The notes under the pieces were generated by a model. It was not told the DNA's origin and did not search any database. It saw only the letters and a program-made list of their open reading frames with translations. Shown here piece by piece: positions 52,025 to 60,014 of a stretch of 64,000 nucleotides of DNA (positions within the stretch are counted from its first letter, which is position 1; every line of letters begins with the position of its first letter). The stretch is from assembly GCA_964649725.1 (NCBI GenBank), contig CAZYTM010000003.1, forward strand, positions 186,001 to 250,000. The letters run 5' to 3'. The DNA is from CAZYTM01 sp964649725. Lineage in GTDB: Bacteria > Desulfobacterota > Desulfuromonadia > Geobacterales > Geobacteraceae. A program made the position numbers and the translations under genes.

Positions 52025-53221
52025 TTATAGCTCCGGCCAGTCACCGCCGTCGACTACTACGGTAGGCAGCCCCATCGGCCCGAGCTCCTTGAGAAACAGC
52101 TCCGGATCGAACTGCTCCATGTTCCAGACCCCCGGGGCATGCCACTTGCCGGTCAGCATCATGATAGCGCCGACCACCGCCGGGACACCGGTGGTGTAGC
52201 TGATCGCCTGGGACTGCACCTCTTGGTAGCACGCCTCGTGGTCGCAGATGTTGTAGATATAGACCTCTTTCCGCTTGCCGTCCTTCATGCCGCGGGCGAT
52301 GACGCCGATGCAGGTCTTCCCCTTGGTGAGCGGCCCGAGGCTCCCCGGATCAGGCAGCAGCGCCTTCAGAAACTGGATCGGCACGATCTTCTGGCCGTTG
52401 AACTCCACCTCGTCGATGCGGGTCATGCCGACATTCTGCAGCACCTCCAGGTGCTTCAGATAATTATCGGAAAAGGTCATCCAGAACTGAGCCTTTTTTA
52501 TACTCGGGATATGCCTGACGATCGACTCCATCTCCTCGTGGTAAAGACGGTAGATATTCATCGGCCCGATACCCTCGGGGAAGTCGAAAACCCGCTTGGT
52601 GGAGAGCGCTGGCGACTCCTGGAAGGCACCGTTCTCCCAATGGCGACAGACGGCGGTCACTTCACGGATATTTATCTCCGGGTTGAAGTTGGTGGCAAAG
52701 GGCTGACCGTGGGAACCTGCATTGGCGTCGATGATATCGAGTTCCTCCACCAGGTCGAGATATTTCTTCGCTGCCAGGGCGGTATAGACGTTGGTTACGC
52801 CGGGATCGAAGCCGGAGCCCAGGAGCGCCATGATGCCAGCTTCTTTGAAGCGCTCCTGATAGGCCCACTGCCAGGAATACTCGAATTTGGCAGTATCGAG
52901 CGGCTCGTAGTTGGCGGTATCGAGATAATCGACCCCGGTCGCCAGGCAGGCATCCATGATATGCAGGTCCTGATACGGCAGCGCCACGTTGATCACCAGC
53001 TTCGGTTGCAGCTCTTTGATCAGCGCCACCAGTTCCGGCACGTTGTCCGCATCCACCCGGGCGGTATTGATGCTGTTACTAAGCTGCGCTGCAATGGCGT
53101 CGCACTTGGCCTTGGTCCGCGAGGCGAGGGTGATCTCGCTGAAGATGTCACGCCGCTGGGCGCATTTATGGGTTACTACCTGGCCGACGCCGCCGGCGCC
53201 GATGATTAATACTTTGCTCAT
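52025..53221 (-). CDS. Carboxynorspermidine/carboxyspermidine dehydrogenase (saccharopine dehydrogenase family)
   Basis: 398 residues from the ATG at 53221 with AGGAGGAGAT upstream; the frame to 53260 is too long. A Rossmann start KVLIIGAGGVGQVVTHKCAQ is followed by saccharopine-dehydrogenase-type DTANYEPLDTA and GLGSGFDPGVTNV-type LLGSGFDPGVTN. In this locus it should condense aspartate semialdehyde with a diamine to carboxyspermidine or carboxynorspermidine using NADPH, and NspC then decarboxylates it. It is the first enzyme gene of the tight operon. Confidence 0.92.
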   Translation of the reverse strand: MSKVLIIGAGGVGQVVTHKCAQRRDIFSEITLASRTKAKCDAIAAQLSNSINTARVDADNVPELVALIKELQPKLVINVALPYQDLHIMDACLATGVDYLDTANYEPLDTAKFEYSWQWAYQERFKEAGIMALLGSGFDPGVTNVYTALAAKKYLDLVEELDIIDANAGSHGQPFATNFNPEINIREVTAVCRHWENGAFQESPALSTKRVFDFPEGIGPMNIYRLYHEEMESIVRHIPSIKKAQFWMTFSDNYLKHLEVLQNVGMTRIDEVEFNGQKIVPIQFLKALLPDPGSLGPLTKGKTCIGVIARGMKDGKRKEVYIYNICDHEACYQEVQSQAISYTTGVPAVVGAIMMLTGKWHAPGVWNMEQFDPELFLKELGPMGLPTVVVDGGDWPEL

Positions 53222-53354
53222 ATCTCCTCCTTTAGCGCCGCCATCTTTGGGCACTAACACTATCTGCTCATCGATAGGCTCATGCCATTGACGTTATCAT
53301 CACGAATCTGCCCTGCTTGATGTTATATTCAATCCAAATCAAGAACGCGATATT

Positions 53355-53455
53355 TACGTCAGATCGGTGCACCCGCAGGGAGTCACGCGGAGGCGTAGCA
53401 GCGCTACGCCGCACACAGTGAATCCCGAGGACGGTGCCGAGATGGCGTGAAGAGC
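53355..53455. repeat. ~100-bp dispersed repeat, copy next to XRE-cupin gene
   Basis: Shares with the 50453 copy the phrase AGATCGG, ACCCGCAG, the core GGAGGCGTAGCAGCGCTACG (53389) and CGAGGACGGTGCCGAGATGG. It ends 8 bp before the stop codon side of the cupin gene. The two copies flank the polyamine operon on both sides. Confidence 0.75.
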
Positions 53456-53463
53456 GCGTTCTA

Positions 53464-54024
53464 TTAATAGTAAAATGTCGGGGGTGTAACCACCCACAAT
53501 ATCTTCGCCGGCCCCTTACCGATATTCTTCACCGAATGCCGCTTGTCCGAGGTGAAGTAGAAACACTCGTCCTTCTTCACCGTATGGAGCTTGTCGTCCA
53601 GCTTCAGCTGCACCCTGCCGAGTATTACATAGCCGAACTCCTCACCTTCGTGGAACGGCTGCTCCTCCATCTCCTCCCCCGGGGCAAGGGTCACCAGCAC
53701 CGGATCCATCTCCCGGTTCTGGGCGCCAGGGACCAGCAGTTCTACCCGGAAACCGGCGTCGTCATCGGTCGGCTCGACCCGGGCATCCTTGCCGAAGACC
53801 ACACTCTCGTCATCAGGATCGTCACTGAAAAAATCCTGCATGCTCACTCCGAAGACATCGAGGATATCCTTCAAAGTGGCGATGGAGGGGGAGGTGGCAT
53901 CATTCTCCAGCTGGGAGATAAACCCCTTGGTCAGATCGGCGCGACTCGCCAGCTCCTCCTGGGTGAGGGAGTTTATCATTCTGAACCGTTTCAGTCTTGC
54001 ACCGATCTTCAAGCACGCCTCCAT
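53464..54024 (-). CDS. XRE-family regulator with cupin domain (polyamine-linked)
   Basis: 186 residues from ATG 54024. The ATG has no Shine-Dalgarno; GGAGG lies just inside the gene five bases before a TTG at 54012, so translation may start there. The frame running back to 54933 is spurious. An N-terminal helix-turn-helix (LTQEELASRADLTKGFISQLE) is followed by a C-terminal cupin (EQPFHEGEEFGYVILGRVQL, then HSVKNIGKGPAKILWVV). This is the PuuR-like architecture that responds to small ligands, and it borders the polyamine genes. Two GTTTAG-N5-CTAAAC operators upstream imply autoregulation. Confidence 0.85.
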   Translation of the reverse strand: MEACLKIGARLKRFRMINSLTQEELASRADLTKGFISQLENDATSPSIATLKDILDVFGVSMQDFFSDDPDDESVVFGKDARVEPTDDDAGFRVELLVPGAQNREMDPVLVTLAPGEEMEEQPFHEGEEFGYVILGRVQLKLDDKLHTVKKDECFYFTSDKRHSVKNIGKGPAKILWVVTPPTFYY

Positions 54025-54076
54025 GTTTAGATATACTAAACATTTTGTCAGGGAGCAGAGTTTAGCATTTCTAAAC
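54025..54076. promoter_or_regulatory. Two perfect GTTTAG-N5-CTAAAC operators
   Basis: One lies at 54025-54041, directly abutting the ATG of the XRE-cupin gene, and the other at 54060-54076, between a TTGACA (54086-54081, minus strand) and a weak TAAACT -10 box of that gene's promoter. Their centres are 35 bp apart. Binding of the regulator here would block its own transcription and possibly its translation start. Confidence 0.85.
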
Positions 54077-54207
54077 TTTCTGTCAAGTAAAATTCTTGTT
54101 ACAATATCATCCGAACTCCTCTTCAGCTGCCAAAGGGAACAAATTGTTTGACTTTTGCAGCTGGATTTATTACCAATCAGTTTAACTATGCGGCAAAAGG
54201 AGCAGAC

Positions 54208-55017
54208 ATGCTGAACAGCAATAAAATCGGCTTTATCGGCGGCGGCAATATGGCCGAAGCGCTTATCAAGGGGCTGTTGGCCGGCGGGGTGCCGGCCGGC
54301 GATATCCTGGTCGGCGAGCCGCTGGCGGCAAGGGGGGAACAGCTGCTGAGCCGTTACGGGGTTGCCGTAACCGGCAGCAATGCCGAAGTGGTGCAAAAGA
54401 GCGATGTGGTTCTGCTTGCAGTCAAGCCACAGACCGCCAGCTTCGTGCTGCAGGAGATAAGTAGCGTTAGCGCACCGGCAAGGCTCTATATATCGATCAT
54501 GGCAGGTGTCACTATAGCAACCATGGAAGCGCTCCTGCCGACCGGCAGCCGGGTGGTGCGGGTGATGCCGAACACGCCGGCGCTGGTTCTGGAGGGTGCT
54601 TCCGCCATCAGCAGCGGCAGCTTGGTAAGCAGCGACGAGCTCGCCCTGACCCGGCGCATCCTCGAACTGGTGGGGAAGACCTGGGTGGTGGAGGAGAAGC
54701 TGCTCGATGCGGTGACCGGTCTCTCCGGCAGCGGGCCGGCCTATGTCCTCACCTTCATCGAGGCGCTGGCCGATGCCGGGGTGAAGAACGGTATCCCCCG
54801 TGACATCGCCGCCGGTCTGGCGGTACAGACAGTCTATGGCACGGCCAGGCTGTTGCGGGAGACCGGCGAACACCCGGCCATCCTGCGGGAAAAGGTGACC
54901 TCCCCTGGCGGCACCACTATAGCCGGGCTCCATATACTCGACCGAGATGGCTTCCGCGGTACCGTGATAAATGCGGTCGATGCTGCCACGGCCCGCTCCC
55001 GCGAACTTGGCAAGTGA
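54208..55017 (+). CDS. proC: Pyrroline-5-carboxylate reductase
   Basis: 269 residues from ATG 54208 (AAAGGAGCAGAC upstream); the frame from 54148 is too long. The Rossmann start IGFIGGGNMAEALIKGLL, the AVKPQ motif and the signature TVIS-type region (VRVMPNTPALVLEGASAI, then GLSGSGPAYVL) are all in place. It reduces pyrroline-5-carboxylate to proline with NADPH in the cytoplasm. It is transcribed away from the XRE-cupin gene. A hairpin downstream serves as its terminator and that of the convergent gene. Confidence 0.96.
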   Translation: MLNSNKIGFIGGGNMAEALIKGLLAGGVPAGDILVGEPLAARGEQLLSRYGVAVTGSNAEVVQKSDVVLLAVKPQTASFVLQEISSVSAPARLYISIMAGVTIATMEALLPTGSRVVRVMPNTPALVLEGASAISSGSLVSSDELALTRRILELVGKTWVVEEKLLDAVTGLSGSGPAYVLTFIEALADAGVKNGIPRDIAAGLAVQTVYGTARLLRETGEHPAILREKVTSPGGTTIAGLHILDRDGFRGTVINAVDAATARSRELGK

Positions 55018-55043
55018 TCTGCAAAGCTGATATTATAAGCAAT

Positions 55044-55072
55044 AAAAAAGGCGGGGTGATTACTCCCCCGCC
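55044..55072. terminator. Convergent terminator between proC and receiver gene
   Basis: GGCGGGG (55050-55056) and CCCCGCC (55066-55072) form a stem; the T-run lies on the minus-strand side (CTTTTTTATT), so it chiefly ends the minus-strand gene. Confidence 0.75.
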
Positions 55073-55099
55073 CCTCTTCCCGACTTAACCGTCCCACTT

Positions 55100-55957
55100 C
55101 TATAGCGCCGTAAAGCCCCGCTCATAGGCCTGCAGAGCCCGCTTCACCCGGGTTATCAGGGTGATCTCCCGGACCGGTTTCGGCATATAGTCGTAAAACC
55201 CCTTTTCAAAAGCCCGCGCCTCTTCAGCTCCATCGGTATGGCTGGTGAGGAGAAGGATCGGCACATTGCGCAGCTCCGGCTGATTACGCAGCGCATCAAA
55301 GAGCCCGTAACCATCGAGCTTCGGCATCTCCTTGTCGGTGATGATCACCTGCGGTCGTTCGGACATGGCCATCTTGTATGCCTCCATGCCGTCGGTCGCC
55401 ACCACCACCCGATACCCTTCGTTGTTCAGCACATTGCTCAGCATGGTATAGATCAGCTTGTTATCCTCAGCCACCAGCACAGTGGTGTTGCTGTTCTCGG
55501 TCAGCATATCCCTGCCCAAATAGTGGCGGTTGATGGCGGTGATGATATCGCGGCGCGTGGCTATGAACGGTACTATGGCCAGACCGTTGTTGCTGGCGAT
55601 ATTGGTGACGATGCGGGTCTCGGTAGGGTCTGCCATGGCCATGGCGATCCGCTTCTCCTCGATCTTCAGCGGGAAGATAAGATGCTCCATGGCGATATCC
55701 ACCGGCACCATCCGGAGCAGTTCCGCAGCAAAGCGGAAACGGGCAAAGTCGGTAATCACCTTGCAGCCGTACTGGTTGGCCAGTGCCTGAGCCAGTTCCT
55801 CTTCGGTGATCACCTCGATCTCTGCCAAAGTCGAACCGAGCTTCTGCTTCTGCCGCCTGGAGCGCTCCAGGGCACGCGCCAGTGTCTTCTCGGTGATCAA
55901 TCCGCCGGAGACCAGGATCTCACCGATTTTCTTCCGCTCCCGCGCCGCTTCACCCAT
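55100..55957 (-). CDS. MshEN-type N-domain fused to response-regulator receiver
   Basis: 285 residues from ATG 55957, preceded by GAGGTAGGG; an earlier ATG at 55984 lacks a site. The N-terminal 150 residues resemble the GspE/PilB N-terminal (MshEN) domain that binds c-di-GMP: IGEILVSGGLITEKTLARAL, TLAEIEVITEEELAQALANQ, and RIAMAMADPTETRIVTNI. The C-terminal REC domain has D at ITDKEMPKLDG and K in MPKPVREI. It has no ATPase domain. It may link c-di-GMP to phosphorelay. The c-di-GMP-binding RLxx- and LxxG-type spacing is visible but not verified. Confidence 0.85.
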   Translation of the reverse strand: MGEAARERKKIGEILVSGGLITEKTLARALERSRRQKQKLGSTLAEIEVITEEELAQALANQYGCKVITDFARFRFAAELLRMVPVDIAMEHLIFPLKIEEKRIAMAMADPTETRIVTNIASNNGLAIVPFIATRRDIITAINRHYLGRDMLTENSNTTVLVAEDNKLIYTMLSNVLNNEGYRVVVATDGMEAYKMAMSERPQVIITDKEMPKLDGYGLFDALRNQPELRNVPILLLTSHTDGAEEARAFEKGFYDYMPKPVREITLITRVKRALQAYERGFTAL

Positions 55958-56084
55958 CCCTATCCTACCTCTTTTCATCGACATCGTTATCTGTGTTTAA
56001 TCAGCACGATCCGCGCCAAATTTCCGCCCTTACTAAAGTATCGGCACAGCTGTAGAGAGCTTTAGATAAAGCAGCCGGGAACCT

Positions 56085-56285
56085 TCAATCACTGGGCGAT
56101 TCATCACCTTCGGGAGAGTCGGCCTTAACGCTGTTCAACCTGTCATAGAGCGCAATCTGCTCAGCCATGGAGAGCTTTCTACAGCAAGAGCCCCCCTGGC
56201 GCAGACAGAGGTTGCAGCGGTCATCACTGCACCACTGGCAGAAGGTGCAGTCAGGGCAGGGGTGCTTTTTTTCTTCACCCTTCAT
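56085..56285 (-). CDS. Small cysteine-rich protein (zinc cluster-like)
   Basis: 66 residues. The N-terminal half has ten cysteines in CxxC-type pairs (CPDCTFCQWC, RCNLCLRQ, CCRKL) that suggest zinc or iron binding. The tail is acidic. It sits between the receiver gene and the deacetylase gene on the same strand with no strong start signal. Function unknown. Confidence 0.6.
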   Translation of the reverse strand: MKGEEKKHPCPDCTFCQWCSDDRCNLCLRQGGSCCRKLSMAEQIALYDRLNSVKADSPEGDESPSD

Positions 56286-56313
56286 CCTTCATCCTTCATA
56301 ATTCATCCTTGCA

Positions 56314-57141
56314 TCAATATGCGATATTCCGTTTCGGTGCCGTGCCGGCCAGTATCTGGGCAAAGGCCTTCCCCTGATCTGCATTGATCAGCAGGTAGCG
56401 GGGGAGTTTGCTCAGGCTGTCGCTGGCCGAGGCGTGATGGCGCTCGATGGTGAAGGTACCGACATAGCCGGCAGCAGCAGCCTTCTGCAGCAGATAATCG
56501 TCATAGATACCGAACGGCCAGGCGAGCAGATCGACCTTGCCACCCAGCTCCTTCTCGATACGTGACCTGGCTTTACCGAGCTGGGTATCGACCGATTTCT
56601 CGAACTCGGCCGGCTTCATCTTCTTCCGGTCCTTCTTGAAGTTCGGGTGCCAGAAGGTGTGCGCCTGGAAGTCGAACAGCCCGGTCTTCTTCAACTCCCG
56701 CAGTTGCTCCCAGGTCATGGCATACTTGGCATTGGAGATGGCCGACGGGTAGACGAAGATGGTGACCGGCACGTTGTACTTTTTCACCAGCGGCAACATG
56801 TCGCTGTAGACCGTCTTGTGGGCGTCGTCTTCGACGATCACCACCGATTTGGGGGCCGGCGCCGGCCCCTTTTTCTGGTACCAGTCGACCAGCTGCCGGA
56901 GCGGGATCACCTTGTAGCCATTCGCTTTCAGATATTTGAGATGCTCTTCGAAGACGCTGGTCTTGATGGTCATCCCGTCCGCTACGGTCGGACCGAAGCG
57001 GTGGTAGAGTAAAATAGGCACGTTCACCCCGCTGTTTGCAACGGGCTGTGGCTGTTTTGCTGCTGGCGGTGCGGCGACACTTTGGTTAGCGTGGATGAAG
57101 ATGGTTGCGGCAAGGAGAACGAGGCAGAGACGGGACTTCAT
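56314..57141 (-). CDS. Secreted polysaccharide deacetylase (NodB-like)
   Basis: 275 residues with a cleavable signal peptide (MKSRLCLVLLAATIFIHANQ). The NodB fold is recognisable: VPILLYHRFG, the metal/base motif reading VIVEDDAHKT in place of TFDDG, AHTFWHPNF as the HxxxH metal pair, and a RYLLI-type end. It removes acetyl groups from a polysaccharide or peptidoglycan at the cell envelope. GGAGGTCATT precedes the start with loose spacing. Confidence 0.88.
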   Translation of the reverse strand: MKSRLCLVLLAATIFIHANQSVAAPPAAKQPQPVANSGVNVPILLYHRFGPTVADGMTIKTSVFEEHLKYLKANGYKVIPLRQLVDWYQKKGPAPAPKSVVIVEDDAHKTVYSDMLPLVKKYNVPVTIFVYPSAISNAKYAMTWEQLRELKKTGLFDFQAHTFWHPNFKKDRKKMKPAEFEKSVDTQLGKARSRIEKELGGKVDLLAWPFGIYDDYLLQKAAAAGYVGTFTIERHHASASDSLSKLPRYLLINADQGKAFAQILAGTAPKRNIAY

Positions 57142-57218
57142 AAACTAGAATGACCTCCAGGATTTGATATTCACTGGAGGTCATTGTAGTACAAAAAGTG
57201 CAACAATGAAAAGAGTTA

Positions 57219-58241
57219 TTAAGGAGCCGTGTAGCTTGCGTCGCTAAAGGCGAGCATCGGCCAGAAGACGAACGGCAGGAAAAAGATGCCGATGCCGAAC
57301 ATCGAACTCTTGCCGAACCGCTCGGCCAGTGCCAGAGAGAGAAGCAGGTTGAAGACGATGTTGACCCCCGGGACAAAGAGAATCAGCAGGAACCACCACC
57401 ACGGTTTGCCGCAGATCTCCACCAGCACCCAGACATTGTAGAACGGCACGATGAATTTCCAGCCGGCCACCCCTGCCTTTTCAAACAGTTTCCACCCCGA
57501 GGCGACCACAACCAGCAGGATAAACATCATAATGACCAGGAAGGCGAAGAATATCTTCGGCAGCTCCTTGGCCGGTGGGGGCTGCTGCATCTGTGGCCTT
57601 ACCGGCAGAGTTTTAGGGACCTGCGGTTCGCCGGCCGGTGCAGCAGGCTTGACAGCAGGGGGAGCAGCCGGAGGAGTAGCAGAAGGAGCCACCGGTGCAG
57701 GGGGGGGAGGCTTTACTGCTGGCGTAGCTGCAGGAGCCGGGGTGGCAGGCTTGGCAGCGGCAGGAGCTGTTGCCGGGGCAGCCGGTTTGGCAGCAGGGGT
57801 AACGGCCGGTGCAGGTGCTGCTGGTTTCGCTGCAGGTGTGGCAGCCGGCGTGACAGTTTTCGCCGGAGTTGCCGAAGCAGCTGGCTTGGCCGGGGGGGTT
57901 GCGGCAGGTTGAGCTGTGGCTGGAGCTGGCTTGGCAGCAGCCGGTGCTGTGCCCACCTTGTCTGCCTTCTCTGCCACCGGCACCGCTGCCGCCTTTGCCG
58001 CAGCCCGCCGCTTCGCAGCTTTGGCCGCTTGGGCAGTCCGCTTCAGGTCGATTTCATCCTCACCGAACTCCAGGACGATGTCCCGGTTCACCTGGACCGT
58101 GACCATACCGTCACTGCGGCTATATGAGCGGGCATCCAGGATGCTACCGTCCTTGAGATAGACCTGCATTGCCGAAGCCATGGTCACAACCGACAGGACC
58201 AGGACTAAAGCCAGGATGACTCCACCGAACACCCTTTTCAT
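57219..58241 (-). CDS. Secreted/membrane DUF5684 protein with Ala/Pro-rich linker
   Basis: 340 residues, with AAGGAGGAGCGC before the start. A signal peptide (MKRVFGGVILALVLVLSVVT) and a short beta domain (YLKDGSILDARSYSRSDG) are followed by an Ala/Pro/Lys-rich linker of about 150 residues, then a C-terminal membrane region with DUF5684 character (KFIVPFYNVWVLVEICGKPWWW, GVNIVFNLLLSLALAERFG). The linker is built of repeated PAAKPA-type units and is prone to slippage. It may span the periplasm and connect inner membrane to wall. Function unknown. Confidence 0.75.
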   Translation of the reverse strand: MKRVFGGVILALVLVLSVVTMASAMQVYLKDGSILDARSYSRSDGMVTVQVNRDIVLEFGEDEIDLKRTAQAAKAAKRRAAAKAAAVPVAEKADKVGTAPAAAKPAPATAQPAATPPAKPAASATPAKTVTPAATPAAKPAAPAPAVTPAAKPAAPATAPAAAKPATPAPAATPAVKPPPPAPVAPSATPPAAPPAVKPAAPAGEPQVPKTLPVRPQMQQPPPAKELPKIFFAFLVIMMFILLVVVASGWKLFEKAGVAGWKFIVPFYNVWVLVEICGKPWWWFLLILFVPGVNIVFNLLLSLALAERFGKSSMFGIGIFFLPFVFWPMLAFSDASYTAP

Positions 58242-58428
58242 GCGCTCCTCCTTGTCAAATATCTTTGCCTAACGATCAAGCGGAAGAGACACGACAGAAG
58301 TTCCTGACGAAACAGCTGCTTGCCTGGACTTCCAGCAGCTTGAAGCAGCTGATCTCCCGCTTTTTCTGCACCATAACATATTTTAATACGACAATCGAAA
58401 CAATTTCTCTACTTTTCCCGGGGAGAGA

Positions 58429-59124
58429 CTAACCGTAATAACGTTCTCCAAAGATGGCAGAACCGATCCTGACCAGGGTCGCCCCCTCCTCGATCGCCAC
58501 CGCGAAATCCCCTGACATCCCCATGGAGAGCTCCCCCATCTCGACAGCAGGGATGCCGGCGGCGGCAATCTCCCTGGCCAGCCGCGCCAGCTCCCGGAAA
58601 TAGGGGCGCGCCCCCTCCGGATCGGCGAAAAAGGGGGGCATGGTCATCAGCCCCTTGACCCGCAGGTGGGGGAGTGCTGCTGACTGGCGCACCAGCTCCA
58701 GCAGTTCACCGGTTCCGGTACCGCTCTTGGTCGCCTCGCGGGAGATGTTCACCTGGATCAGCACCTGGCATATCCTGCCAAGCCTCCCCCACTGCCGGTC
58801 GATCTCCTCTGCCAGCGACAACCGGTCTACCGAGTGGATCATAGTGACCAGCCCGGCCAGATACTTCACCTTGTTACTCTGCAGCGAGCCGATGTAGTGC
58901 CACTCCACCTCTTCCCTGACCGCAGCCGCCTTGGCAGTGAACTCCTGGACATAGTTCTCGCCGAAGAGTAGCTGCCCGGCCAATGCCGCCTCGCTCACCG
59001 CCTCGGCCGGCTGGGTCTTGGAGACCGCCACCAGCCGTACCGATGCTGGTTCGCGACCGGCCGCCACGGCTGCCGCGGCGATCTGCTGCCGGATATGCTG
59101 CAGATTAACGGCGATGCTCTTCAT
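58429..59124 (-). CDS. yggS: PLP homeostasis protein YggS
   Basis: 231 residues, the usual length. The PLP-lysine lies in RLVAVSKTQP, and GENYVQEF, HYIGSLQSNK and MGELSMGMSGDF complete the alanine-racemase-N barrel signature. It binds PLP and regulates its supply and amino-acid homeostasis in the cytoplasm. Its start overlaps the end of maf by 20 bp, so it is translated as the last gene of the trmFO operon. Confidence 0.95.
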   Translation of the reverse strand: MKSIAVNLQHIRQQIAAAAVAAGREPASVRLVAVSKTQPAEAVSEAALAGQLLFGENYVQEFTAKAAAVREEVEWHYIGSLQSNKVKYLAGLVTMIHSVDRLSLAEEIDRQWGRLGRICQVLIQVNISREATKSGTGTGELLELVRQSAALPHLRVKGLMTMPPFFADPEGARPYFRELARLAREIAAAGIPAVEMGELSMGMSGDFAVAIEEGATLVRIGSAIFGERYYG

Positions 59125-59704
59125 CTCTTAGCGCCCCGATCTCTTTCAAAGCCTCCACCACCTCGCAGAGCGGCAGCCCGACCACATTGGTGTAGGAACC
59201 TTCGATCCGTTCCACCATGTAGGCAGCGCCACCCTGGATGGCATAGGCGCCCGCCTTGTCAAAGGGGCAGCCGGTGGCGATGTAGGCAGCGATCTCCACT
59301 TCACTGAGCGGTTTGAAATTGACGCTGGTGGCGACCGCGTCGCTCACCACCTGACCGCTTAACCGGTCTATTACTGCAAAGCCGGTGATCACCTGGTGGC
59401 TGATGCCGGAGAGCTTGCGCAGCATCCGCGCCGCATCCGCAGCATCGACCGGTTTCCCCATGATCTCGGAGCCGCAGACCACCACCGTATCGGCGCCGAT
59501 GATGAAGCGCCCCGCCCCGCGACCGGCCACCTCGGCCGCCTTGTCCCGGGCCAGCCGCTGCACATGTGCCAGCGGGGTTTCGCCAGGAAGGAGCTCTTCA
59601 GCGGTATTGCTCGGTACCACGGTAAACTCTATCCCGGCCGACTCAAGCAGTTCGGCCCGCCGCGGCGAGGCGGATGCAAGGATTATCTCACTGCTCTCCC
59701 CCAT
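59105..59704 (-). CDS. maf: Maf-family nucleotide pyrophosphatase
   Basis: 199 residues. The family start ILASASPRRAELL is intact, as are the catalytic FIIGADTVVVCG and the KPVDAADAARML stretch. Maf enzymes hydrolyse nucleoside triphosphates (dTTP/UTP or 7-methyl-GTP) and are linked to septum formation. It overlaps both neighbours, the membrane-protein gene by 17 bp and yggS by 20 bp, so the trio is tightly coupled. Confidence 0.94.
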   Translation of the reverse strand: MGESSEIILASASPRRAELLESAGIEFTVVPSNTAEELLPGETPLAHVQRLARDKAAEVAGRGAGRFIIGADTVVVCGSEIMGKPVDAADAARMLRKLSGISHQVITGFAVIDRLSGQVVSDAVATSVNFKPLSEVEIAAYIATGCPFDKAGAYAIQGGAAYMVERIEGSYTNVVGLPLCEVVEALKEIGALRDEEHRR

Positions 59705-59996
59705 CGCCCCCTCCGTTTTTCAGCCTCTCTGCCTCTTCCTTCTTCAGCCGGCGATACTCTTCCATGCGCAGTTTGTAGAGCTCCTGCTCCTCCCAGTGCT
59801 TTTTCCAGTCCTTCTTCTTGATGAAATGGAGGAGGATCGACCCGGTGATGATCATCCCCCCCCAGAAGAGCTGGATCAGTTCACCGGTGATGATCCCCGA
59901 AACCAGGGAGAATATCCCCATCAGCAGAAGCAGCGCCTCGATGGAGAGGATCCTGCCGATTATCGATGCTTCCTGTCGCTCTTTATCTTTGTCCAT
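59688..59996 (-). CDS. Small two-TM protein with coiled tail, in trmFO operon
   Basis: 102 residues. Two hydrophobic segments (LLLMGIFSLVSGIITGELI split, and FWGGMIITGSILLHFI) are followed by a highly charged helical tail (KKDWKKHWEEQELYKLRMEEY). AAGGAGCATAC precedes the ATG. It begins 18 bp after trmFO and overlaps maf. No family is recognised; operon position is the only clue to its role. Confidence 0.7.
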   Translation of the reverse strand: MDKDKERQEASIIGRILSIEALLLLMGIFSLVSGIITGELIQLFWGGMIITGSILLHFIKKKDWKKHWEEQELYKLRMEEYRRLKKEEAERLKNGGGDGGEQ

Positions 59997-60014
59997 GTAT
60001 GCTCCTTGTCTCAG

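Noticed and set aside
54025..54933. Long minus-strand extension of the XRE-cupin frame
   Set aside because: It lies opposite proC and its product has no helix-turn-helix fit; the operators sit within it.
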